From assembly GCF_001709345.1 (NCBI RefSeq), contig NZ_MDTQ01000001.1, forward strand, positions 3,148,769 to 3,212,768: DNA of 64,000 nt. Direction: 5' to 3'. The translations under genes and the position numbers were made by a program. The notes beneath the pieces are model-generated. The model did no database searches. It saw only the letters and a program-made list of their open reading frames with translations, and was not told the DNA's origin. This stretch comes from Terasakiispira papahanaumokuakeensis. GTDB lineage: Bacteria; Pseudomonadota; Gammaproteobacteria; Pseudomonadales; Halomonadaceae. Below are positions 16,867 to 24,303 of this stretch, one piece after another; position 1 is the stretch's first letter, and every line of letters begins with the position of its first letter.

Positions 16867-18215
16867 CGTATCGCCTGCTCACGTCGCGCAGCCAAGAAGT
16901 AACCAATCGATAGCGGGCCAACCCGGCCCAGCAACATCGTCACGACCAGTACTAATTGTCCGCCATGAGATAAATCGCCAGTAATCCCACGACTTAACCC
17001 CACCGTCGCAAATGCTGATACGGTCTCAAAGGCCAGATCTAAAAAATGCTTACCGGGTTCCGTAATGGTTAACACAAATAAGCAAGTGAAGATCAACGCG
17101 ATCCCCGCCAACGCTACTGAAACCGCTTTCATTACCGTATCCTGAGCTAAAGCACGGCCCATTAAGTGGGGTTGTGCCTGGCCGCGAAGAAAAGCCCGAG
17201 CCACCATTAATAATACGACGAAAGTCGTCAGCTTAATGCCACTGGCGGTCGATCCAGAGCCACCTCCGATAAACATCAAGAACATGGTGACCAAGCTCAT
17301 GGGATCACTCAACTGGCCGGTATCCAATGTATTAAAGCCCGCCGTGCGCGGTGTAAGCGACTGGAACAAAGCCGCCTGCAAACGTGCAGAGATCGAGGGC
17401 AAGCTACCTAAAGTTCGCGGGTTTTGCCACTCCAATAACAACATGGCGACAAATCCCAGCAGCGCCAGCCATAAAGTCGCACGCAATACGATCCGGGTGT
17501 TCAGTGACAGCGATTTCCCCGGCCGCCATTCCATCAACTCACCAATCACCGTGAATCCGAGCCCGCCCATCACAAACAAGACAATGATCACCGCATTAAC
17601 CAAGCCCTGATCCACCGATCGCATCAGGCTATCCGGCCAAAGTGAAAAGCCTGCATTATTAAACGCCGAGACAGCATGAAAAAAACTGGCCCAAAGCCCT
17701 TGCCCCCAGCCATATTCCGGTACCCAAACCAGTGCTAGAAATGCCGCACCCGTCAACTCAGCGACAAGGCTGACGCGAACCACCAATTGGACCAACTGCT
17801 TTAATTCAGCAAAAGAGGTGTGGTTCAAACTCTCCTTCACCAAATTACGCTGATATAACGGCAACCGAATGCCCAGTAATGACAGAGTCAGGGCGGCGAA
17901 GGTCATAAACCCAATCCCCCCTAACTGAATCAGCCCTAAGACAACGACCTGCCCCCAAAGCGTCAACTCTGAGGTCGGAATCACCGACAGCCCCGTCACC
18001 GTAATCGCAGAAGTCGCCGTGAATAGGGCTTGCCATAATGACAAAGGCTCATGAGCGGCCAAAGGCCACCATAACAGCCCAGTGCCGAATAAACTCAAGG
18101 CACCAAAGCCCAGTAACAACAACACTGGCGGGGAAATTGCGATCACCCCACTGTCGATATGACGTGGATGAAAGCGGTGATGGCGGGAACGAAAAATCGG
18201 GCGACTGAAGCGCAT
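16836..18215 (-). CDS. ktrB: TrkH/KtrB-type potassium uptake channel subunit
   Basis: 459 residues. The second of two adjacent ATGs (MRFSRPIF) is chosen because AAGGAG lies 6 bases before it. Four pore loops are visible, each with the filter glycine: TATSAITVTGLS, AVSAFNNAGFS, LTPRTAGFNT and ETVSAFATVGLSRG. The third membrane unit carries the long GGGSGSTASGIK segment typical of Trk/Ktr proteins. At about 460 residues it is closer to KtrB than to the longer TrkH. The cytoplasmic regulatory subunit is encoded 28 bp upstream, so this is a KtrAB-type K+ uptake system. It lies between two siderophore clusters without an obvious functional link. Confidence 0.9.
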   Translation of the reverse strand: MRFSRPIFRSRHHRFHPRHIDSGVIAISPPVLLLLGFGALSLFGTGLLWWPLAAHEPLSLWQALFTATSAITVTGLSVIPTSELTLWGQVVVLGLIQLGGIGFMTFAALTLSLLGIRLPLYQRNLVKESLNHTSFAELKQLVQLVVRVSLVAELTGAAFLALVWVPEYGWGQGLWASFFHAVSAFNNAGFSLWPDSLMRSVDQGLVNAVIIVLFVMGGLGFTVIGELMEWRPGKSLSLNTRIVLRATLWLALLGFVAMLLLEWQNPRTLGSLPSISARLQAALFQSLTPRTAGFNTLDTGQLSDPMSLVTMFLMFIGGGSGSTASGIKLTTFVVLLMVARAFLRGQAQPHLMGRALAQDTVMKAVSVALAGIALIFTCLFVLTITEPGKHFLDLAFETVSAFATVGLSRGITGDLSHGGQLVLVVTMLLGRVGPLSIGYFLAARREQAIRYPRGSVPIG

Positions 18216-18225
18216 CATCAGCTCC

Positions 18226-18263
18226 TTAAAGTTTCTTACCCAATTAAAGTTTCTTACCCAATT
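18226..18263. repeat. 18-bp tandem duplication across the ktrA stop codon
   Basis: The 20-mer TTAAAGTTTCTTACCCAATT occurs at 18226-18245 and 18244-18263, i.e. an exact duplication with an 18-bp period. It repeats the last codons and stop of ktrA in the ktrA-ktrB gap, just ahead of the ktrB ribosome binding site. Confidence 0.95.
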
Positions 18264-18900
18264 CCCGCATACTGTCGAGATCACCCATCAGAATCAGGTG
18301 GTCTTTTTCTTTTAAATCCGTACTGTCACTAGGATCTTTTACAACCTCATGACCCCGCTTGATCGCGATTAGGCTTAGATCACATTCATCCAGCTCCAGA
18401 TCTCCCACGGTTTTACAATGCTGGCTGAGTCGCTCAGTCGTCTGCAATTCGACAATAAACTTACGGTTGCCTAACTGAATAAAATCCACCATCGCGCGAT
18501 AGTGCATGCTCTCGGCCACCCTTAGGCCAGTGTCATATTCCGGGTAAACCACATGCTCTGCACCCAAACGTTTCAGTAACCGGTAATGCGTATCCGAATG
18601 CGCCTTAACCCAGCGTTCCTTGGCCCCTTGCTCATGGGCTAACAGCGTACAGATCAGGCTGGCTTCAATATTGTCATCCAAATCAATCACAACGGCGTCG
18701 TAATCCCCGAGCGATAACTCTTCCAGCACCTTCTCATTGGTGACATCGCCCACCACCGCATGACTCAAGAAGTCTGCCAGCGCATTGACCCGATCTTCAT
18801 TCACATCAACACCGAGCACATCATCGCCCTGACGACGCAACTCCTGCGCCACGGTCAGCCCAAAATACCCTAACCCTAAAATCGCAAACTGTTGCGCCAT
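18244..18900 (-). CDS. ktrA: KtrA-type potassium channel regulatory subunit (RCK domain)
   Basis: 218 residues from MAQQFAILGLGYFG, preceded by GAGG at 5 bases; an in-frame extension upstream to 19071 lacks a site and has no family similarity. RCK-N Rossmann domain with GLGYFGLTVAQEL, acidic DVNEDRV at the end of the second strand and GDVTNEKVLEE, then an RCK-C (TrkA_C) domain from about 145 (LELDECDLSLIAIKRG). A single N+C unit of about 220 residues matches KtrA, not double-length TrkA. It gates the KtrB channel by nucleotide binding in an octameric ring. Operon with ktrB downstream. Confidence 0.9.
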   Translation of the reverse strand: MAQQFAILGLGYFGLTVAQELRRQGDDVLGVDVNEDRVNALADFLSHAVVGDVTNEKVLEELSLGDYDAVVIDLDDNIEASLICTLLAHEQGAKERWVKAHSDTHYRLLKRLGAEHVVYPEYDTGLRVAESMHYRAMVDFIQLGNRKFIVELQTTERLSQHCKTVGDLELDECDLSLIAIKRGHEVVKDPSDSTDLKEKDHLILMGDLDSMRELGKKL

Positions 18901-19078
18901 GTTGGCCTCACTGAATCCAAACGATGGGCATCGCCATAGCGGCGACGCCCATCGCATAAGCAAAAAACCCGGCAACCCCGAGAAGACCTGTTTATCTTGC
19001 CGCAAAGCCATACAGATGTCGTGTTTGAATCTCGTGGGCTCAGCGACCAAGGATGTGCTTATTCCTGCCATGCACCAC

Positions 19079-19114
19079 CCAACACGCCCTTCCAGACCAA
19101 CACGCCCTTCCAGA
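19079..19114. repeat. 18-bp perfect tandem duplication upstream of ktrA
   Basis: CCAACACGCCCTTCCAGA occurs at 19079-19096 and 19097-19114 without mismatch. It lies about 180 bp upstream of ktrA and 35 bp downstream of the NTF2-like gene, both read leftward. Confidence 0.95.
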
Positions 19115-19148
19115 AATAAAGCTTCAGAGCCTGGGTAGAGACAACCGA

Positions 19149-19550
19149 TCAGGACTCACTCATTGCAGACCCTAAATACCGATCTTGAGTATCGCCGTCA
19201 CATAAGCGACTGTGTTCATAGCAGCTGATAATCCGACCCTCGATACATTCAAACCGGGCCAAGACTTCAAGCCGGGCGGTAGTGCCCTGGTGACGAGTGA
19301 CATCAACACGATGATGAGTCATGACGGTGTTGCCATTACTGGCAATCGCAAGTATTTGAAGGTGCATCTGCTGAACTTGTGACTTCAAGTAATCGAGATG
19401 GGCCAAAAACTCGGCATAGTTCAGTGTACGACCATCGACATGCTGTTGGTACTGGGGTGAAAAGAACTGAGCGGCAGTGTCGGCGTCCAAGGCTTCAGGC
19501 CGGAGGAGCTGAGAAAGCGCTTGCTGTACGAGCTGGCAGGGAGTTTTCAT
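19149..19550 (-). CDS. NTF2-like / SnoaL-fold protein
   Basis: 133 residues. The pattern fits the small cone-shaped NTF2/SnoaL fold: a helical N-terminus, FFSPQYQQHVDGRTLNYAEF, then beta strands with TVMTHHRVDVTRH and ARFECIEGRIISCYEHSRL. Members include polyketide cyclases, ketosteroid isomerases and many binding proteins. The Tyr-Xn-His pair is compatible with an acid-base site, but I cannot assign a reaction. It is followed at a distance by ktrAB on the same strand and faces an AraC-type regulator divergently, which may control it (inference from orientation only). Confidence 0.75.
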   Translation of the reverse strand: MKTPCQLVQQALSQLLRPEALDADTAAQFFSPQYQQHVDGRTLNYAEFLAHLDYLKSQVQQMHLQILAIASNGNTVMTHHRVDVTRHQGTTARLEVLARFECIEGRIISCYEHSRLCDGDTQDRYLGSAMSES

Positions 19551-19678
19551 TTAAGAACACCTCTTGATGTCATGACCCAGCGAAGATCACTGAGTGGTTT
19601 GAGGTGGTTTAATTTAATACATCACGACATTGTCGGTTTAACGCTATTCAGACAACAAATAAGGCTGATCAGACATCT

Positions 19679-20422
19679 ATGGAGATCCGTTCACTCACCC
19701 ATGCCTCTCAACATCACACCCAACCCCACCAACATCATGAAGGGCAATTGATTTACTTGGAAAAGGGGTTGATCCAAATTAAAACGCCTGAAGTTGAACA
19801 TATCGTCACGTCAGGCGCCTTAGGTTGGCTACCTCCTGGGACATTACATCAAGCTTTAACCTTCGTAAGCACACAGGGTTGGATTCTGTACCTTCCTCAT
19901 GACGAGACTCAAGCGTCGTCGATATCAAAAGGCGCCCCCAACCAAAGCGAATGGGTTCAGGCTTCAAAGCTAAGTCAGGCACTGGTGATGTCCCTGATTC
20001 AACTGGCTTCAGAGGTGACCGATGCCGCTAAGCAGGCACGGCTACAACTGATTTGGGATGAATGGTCTCGCGCGCCAACAGCAATGCTAACCTTACCCAT
20101 GCCACGAGACACACGCCTATGCAAGATCGCGCTAAATATTCAGGCGAACCCGGCCACTCCCCTGTCACAAGCCGACTGGGCCAACCGCACAGGCATCAGT
20201 CCACGCCATATGAGCCGCTTATTTCAGGCTGAAACGGGCTTTAATTTTATTCAATGGCGCCAGCAGGCCCGATTAATTCATGCTTTAGCGTTATTACAGC
20301 AACCGCTCCCCATAGCCGCGATAGCTGAAGCTTGCGGCTATGCTCACCCCAGTACATTGATTCAACAGTTCAAACAACGTTTTGGTCAAACCCCTGGGGA
20401 CTACCGGGCCCAGCATGCTTAA
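19679..20422 (+). CDS. AraC-family transcriptional regulator with N-terminal cupin
   Basis: 247 residues. The short N-terminal domain starts with a His-rich stretch (HASQHHTQPHQHHEGQ), then LIYLEKGLIQI and GALGWLPPGTLHQAL, typical of the cupin sensor of small AraC proteins. The C-terminal 100 residues carry the two helix-turn-helix elements (SQADWANRTGISPRHMSRLF and IAAIAEACGYAHPSTLIQQF) ending FGQTPGDYR. It is divergent from the NTF2-like gene and convergent with the ABC exporter gene; the target is unknown. The His-rich tip could bind metal, but that is speculation. Confidence 0.85.
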   Translation: MEIRSLTHASQHHTQPHQHHEGQLIYLEKGLIQIKTPEVEHIVTSGALGWLPPGTLHQALTFVSTQGWILYLPHDETQASSISKGAPNQSEWVQASKLSQALVMSLIQLASEVTDAAKQARLQLIWDEWSRAPTAMLTLPMPRDTRLCKIALNIQANPATPLSQADWANRTGISPRHMSRLFQAETGFNFIQWRQQARLIHALALLQQPLPIAAIAEACGYAHPSTLIQQFKQRFGQTPGDYRAQHA

Positions 20423-20469
20423 TCGTCTTGGGGGTGCGTTTACTTCCCGCCTTGATAACACGGAGATCG

Positions 20470-22257
20470 TTATACGCCTGATACATCTGAAGCATGACCG
20501 GTCTGAACACGCCACTGGCTAGCGTAACGACCATTCAAAGCAAGCAACGCCTGATGGTCCCCTTGCTCGACAATTTCACCGTGTTCCAGAACCACAATAT
20601 TGTCCGCATTCACAATGGTCGAAAGCCGGTGCGCAATCACAATCACAGTCCGGCCATGGGCAATGTGAGCCAAAGAGCGTTGAATCGCCGCCTCGGTTTC
20701 GTTATCCACCGCGCTGGTGGCTTCATCAAGAATGAGCACCGGCGCATCTTTCAGTAAGGCGCGGGCCAACGATAACCGCTGGCGTTGCCCCCCCGAAAGA
20801 CGGGCACCTCTTTCACCAATCAGGGTATCAAGGCCCTCAGGCAGCGCATTGATAAAGTCCCAGGCCTCGGCCTGACGAGCGGCGCGGATGATCTCCTCAT
20901 CACTGGCCTCTGGACGACCATAAGCAATGTTATCGCGAATCCGCCCTTCGAATAGATAAACGTCCTGACTGACCAGAGCAAGATGACGCCGCAACTCATG
21001 CAGTGATAACTGATCAATGGGCACACCATCCAAATACAAGGCGCCCTTTTGAGGTTGAAGGAAGCGCAGTAATAGCTTGATTAAGGTCGACTTCCCAGCC
21101 CCCGTCGTGCCCACCAGCGCGACCATTTGTCCTGCCGGAATGGTCAAGCTCACTCCCTTGATGCCACCGTGTGTTCGGCTATAACGGAAATGAACATCGG
21201 ACAAGATCACTTCACCCCGCACCGGGGCGGATAACGTCTGGGTGCCTTGATCCTGAGTCTGACAGGGGGTATCCAAGAGGTTAAACAGGCGTCGCGTACT
21301 GGCCATTGCCCGCTCAAACAAATCAACCACATTGGCCAGCCCCGTCATGGGCCAAAGCAATCGCTGTGTCAAAAACACCAACACACCATAAGCGCCCACA
21401 TTCAGCTCACCGGAAAGGGCCTGAAGACCGCCCACAAGAAATGTCGCGAGAAAGCCGGTCAGAATCCCCATACGAATGACGGGAATAAATGCCGAGCTCA
21501 TACGTATCGCTCGCCGGTTAGCCTCAACATAAGCTTCACTATCAGCTCTGACTCGCGCGGCTTCTCGCGCTTCAGCCGTGAAACTTTTAATGGTCGCGAT
21601 CCCGGCGATGTTGTTCGCCAAGCGACCAGACAAAACACCGACCTTCTCGCGAACATCGGCATACAAGGGGCTCGCTTTACGTTGAAAATAAAAAGCCCCG
21701 GCAATAATTAAAGGAACGGGCACAAAAGCCAGCAGTGCAATCAGGGGCGATAGCACAAAAAAGACCGTACCAATGGCCAATACCGTGACTAACACTTGAA
21801 CGATGGCATTGGCCCCACCATCCAAAAAGCGCTCTAGCTGGTTGACATCGTCATTTAATGTCGCCACCAATTGGCCTGAAGGGCGAGACTCAAAAAAGCT
21901 CATATCCAATTGCTGTACATGTTGATAAACATCCTGACGCAAATCAGATTGCAAGCGTTGAGACAAACCTCGCCACATTAATTGATAGAGATACTCAAAC
22001 AGCGATTCACCAGCCCAGATCACAAAGGTCAGGATACCCAGCATCATGATCTGAGAGCGGGGGCTCTCAAATCCAAGCTGTGCCACAAAGCTGGTCTCCT
22101 GATTGACGACGACATCAATCGCCACACCAATCAATAATTCAGGCGCGATATCAAATAGCTTGTTGATGACAGAACAGGCGATGGCACCACTGATCGTACG
22201 ACGATAGCCCCGGGCATAACGCAGTAAGCGCCCCAGAGCCTTAAAACTGCTAGACAT
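20470..22257 (-). CDS. Half-size ABC exporter (membrane domain fused to ATPase)
   Basis: 595 residues. N-terminal six-helix exporter domain (about 1-320) with the coupling segment FFESRPSGQLVATLNDDVNQ, then the nucleotide-binding domain: Walker A GTTGAGKSTLIK, signature LSGGQRQRLSLARALL, Walker B VLILDEATSAVDNETE, H-loop IAHRLSTI. It should work as a homodimer. It is divergent from fhuCDB-iutA-fhuF and shares their Fur-like promoter region. A role in siderophore handling (export, recycling, or release of iron-stripped ligand) is therefore likely but inferred. General lipid or drug export remains possible. Confidence 0.88.
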   Translation of the reverse strand: MSSSFKALGRLLRYARGYRRTISGAIACSVINKLFDIAPELLIGVAIDVVVNQETSFVAQLGFESPRSQIMMLGILTFVIWAGESLFEYLYQLMWRGLSQRLQSDLRQDVYQHVQQLDMSFFESRPSGQLVATLNDDVNQLERFLDGGANAIVQVLVTVLAIGTVFFVLSPLIALLAFVPVPLIIAGAFYFQRKASPLYADVREKVGVLSGRLANNIAGIATIKSFTAEAREAARVRADSEAYVEANRRAIRMSSAFIPVIRMGILTGFLATFLVGGLQALSGELNVGAYGVLVFLTQRLLWPMTGLANVVDLFERAMASTRRLFNLLDTPCQTQDQGTQTLSAPVRGEVILSDVHFRYSRTHGGIKGVSLTIPAGQMVALVGTTGAGKSTLIKLLLRFLQPQKGALYLDGVPIDQLSLHELRRHLALVSQDVYLFEGRIRDNIAYGRPEASDEEIIRAARQAEAWDFINALPEGLDTLIGERGARLSGGQRQRLSLARALLKDAPVLILDEATSAVDNETEAAIQRSLAHIAHGRTVIVIAHRLSTIVNADNIVVLEHGEIVEQGDHQALLALNGRYASQWRVQTGHASDVSGV

Positions 22258-22409
22258 GGAAGAAAACCCTTCATTGAACGCCAGTCACTGACACGGCGGA
22301 ATACTCATGCCGGTGGCGGAATGATCTCACATTGTCTCGATCACTGCTTGCACCGATAACGGCACCACAAGCCATTACCGCTACAGTAAAATCAAAACAT
22401 GAGAAACAT

Positions 22410-22428
22410 TGAAAACAATTCTTATTTG
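22410..22428. promoter_or_regulatory. Candidate Fur box between ABC exporter and fhuC
   Basis: TGAAAACAATTCTTATTTG; its reverse complement differs from the common variant CAAATGAGAATTATTCTCA at three of 19 positions. It lies 150 bp from the exporter start and about 120 bp from fhuC, so it could repress both. Confidence 0.6.
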
Positions 22429-22495
22429 TTTTACTTTTCTCGACCTCAGCGCAGCATACACGTATCGCACCATATCCAATACCTTGCGCGCAGGC

Positions 22496-22533
22496 TCGAA
22501 CATCAAAGTATCGAACATCAAAGTATCGAACAT
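22496..22533. repeat. 15-bp tandem repeat in the fhuC leader
   Basis: TCGAACATCAAAGTA at 22496 and 22511, then a partial third copy TCGAACAT at 22526. It ends just before the GGAG ribosome binding site of fhuC. The copies fall within one frame, so an upstream reading frame stays open through them, but no start signal supports its use. Confidence 0.92.
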
Positions 22534-22546
22534 CTTGGAGATCCGC

Positions 22547-23317
22547 ATGTTCAATGTCCAAGCGGCCACTTTTGCGGTCGAGGAACGCTGCCTGCTTCAG
22601 CCCTTGGATCTGAATCTACAGGGCGGTCAGGTTCACGGGCTGATTGGTCATAATGGTTCGGGTAAATCCACGCTACTTAAATTACTGGCTCGTCAGCAGC
22701 CTCGCTCCAGTGGTGAGATCACTTTCGACGGTCGGAGCTTAGATGACTGGCGCCCGCGTGAATTTGCCCGCCAAGTGGCCTACCTCCCGCAACAACTGCC
22801 CGAAAGCGGTGCCCTCCTTGGCAAGGAACTGGTCGCCTTTGGTCGCTACCCCTGGCGGGGCCTACTCGGGCGACAAAATGCAGAAGATCGTCATCAAATC
22901 GAACGCGCCATGGCGCTTACGCATACCGAAGCCTTTGCCGATCGACCGGTAGGCTTATTATCCGGTGGTGAACGCCAACGATTATGGCTGGCGATGTTAC
23001 TGGCTCAACAAAGTCGTTTCTTATTATTAGATGAGCCGTTATCAGCACTGGATATTGCACACCAGGTGGACGTATTAAAACTGATCCAAAAGCTCACCCG
23101 TGAACTCGATTTAGGCGTCGTGATTGTGCTCCATGATATCAATATGGCCGCGCGCTATTGCGATAACCTAGTGGCCCTGCATCAAGGGCGCTTGCTGGAA
23201 CAAGGCCCCCCCGCCACATTGATGACCAATGAAGTGCTGGCTCGTATCTATGGTTTGCCCCTCCAGGTTGTCCCCCATCCTCAGGATGCCTGCCCGGTTG
23301 CATTGGTCCCGGCATGA
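22547..23317 (+). CDS. fhuC: Hydroxamate siderophore ABC ATPase
   Basis: 256 residues from MFNVQAATFAVEE, chosen for GGAG about 7 bases upstream; the frame is open for 46 codons further up without family similarity. Walker A GHNGSGKSTLLKLLA, Q-loop VAYLPQQLPE, signature LLSGGERQRLWLAMLLAQQ, Walker B LLLDEPLSALDI, switch His VIVLHDINMAARYCD. It resembles E. coli FhuC in length and motifs. ATGA overlap with fhuD downstream and order C-D-B as in the fhu operon support hydroxamate uptake (ferrichrome, aerobactin, ferrioxamine). Confidence 0.9.
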   Translation: MFNVQAATFAVEERCLLQPLDLNLQGGQVHGLIGHNGSGKSTLLKLLARQQPRSSGEITFDGRSLDDWRPREFARQVAYLPQQLPESGALLGKELVAFGRYPWRGLLGRQNAEDRHQIERAMALTHTEAFADRPVGLLSGGERQRLWLAMLLAQQSRFLLLDEPLSALDIAHQVDVLKLIQKLTRELDLGVVIVLHDINMAARYCDNLVALHQGRLLEQGPPATLMTNEVLARIYGLPLQVVPHPQDACPVALVPA

Positions 23318-24303
23318 CATACCGCTCATATCGTTTCATCACCAGGCTTCTGTGCTTGCTCATATTCAGTCTGCCGATCAACGCGGTCGCAGCAGAAGCG
23401 CCCGCCCCGACAGACACCACAAATACCCGACTCAAACCCACCCGTTTGGTGGCCTTGAACTGGACATTGGCAGAAACCATGGTGGGACTGGGCTATCAGC
23501 CGCTAGGCGTGGGCAACCTACGAGGCTATCAACAGTGGGTGGCGGAACCTCGAATGCCGGATCAGGTACACGATTTAGGCCTGCGCATTCAGCCTAACCT
23601 AGAGCTGCTCGCGACACTAAACCCAGACGCTATCCTGATGCCAGCGTTCTATGAGCCCATGCTTGACCGCCTCCGTCCAGTGGCTCCATTTAAAGTCTAC
23701 AAACTCTACTCGACTGAAACCGATCTTTGGCACCGATTACAAGCCGTCACACGTGATGTGGCCCAGCGACTACATGACCCCAGCGCAGCTGATCAACTGA
23801 TCCATCAAACCGATGCCACCTTTAAATATTGGCGCCAGCAACTGGCACAAGCCGCTTCAGAGCCCCCTCCGGTCCTGATTGTCCAATTTATGGATGCGCG
23901 ACATATGCGCGTATTTGCCAAGCATGGTCTCTATCAACTGGTCTTGGATCAACTCGGGCTACGCAATGTATGGGATATCCCCACCAATGGCTGGGGGTTT
24001 TCGATGGCGTCTATTGATGAACTCGCCCAAAAATCACTCCCGGCAGAAACTCGACTGATTATTGTCGACCCCATGCCGCTGGGTGTGAAAGAACGCCTCC
24101 AACACAGCGGCTTATGGCAGTTATTACGCCCCGTACAACAGCAACATGTATTGAATATTCCAGCCGTTTGGAGTTTTGGCAGCTTGCCTTCAGTACAACG
24201 ATTTACCCGTTTATTAGGGGCCGCGTTAGTCAACGACTTAGCTGCAACAAATCCTCCAAAGACCGCCGCAAGGCCTCAGCCCGATAATGCGATCAGCCCA
24301 TGA
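23314..24303 (+). CDS. fhuD: Periplasmic hydroxamate siderophore binding protein
   Basis: 329 residues, start fixed by the ATGA overlap with fhuC. A Sec signal peptide (MTYRSYRFITRLLCLLIFS, cleaved near AVAA-EAP) leads into the FhuD-type fold: RLVALNWTLAETMVGLGYQPLGVG, LGLRIQPNLELLATLNPDAIL, and WGFSMASIDELAQ, all recognisable from FhuD. It picks up ferric hydroxamates in the periplasm and passes them to FhuB. An ATGA overlap joins it to fhuB. Confidence 0.9.
   Translation: MTYRSYRFITRLLCLLIFSLPINAVAAEAPAPTDTTNTRLKPTRLVALNWTLAETMVGLGYQPLGVGNLRGYQQWVAEPRMPDQVHDLGLRIQPNLELLATLNPDAILMPAFYEPMLDRLRPVAPFKVYKLYSTETDLWHRLQAVTRDVAQRLHDPSAADQLIHQTDATFKYWRQQLAQAASEPPPVLIVQFMDARHMRVFAKHGLYQLVLDQLGLRNVWDIPTNGWGFSMASIDELAQKSLPAETRLIIVDPMPLGVKERLQHSGLWQLLRPVQQQHVLNIPAVWSFGSLPSVQRFTRLLGAALVNDLAATNPPKTAARPQPDNAISP

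Noticed and set aside
22271-22561. Minus-strand open frame antisense to the fhuC leader
   Set aside because: It is kept open by the 15-bp repeat and translates to a repeated low-complexity segment; no start signal.
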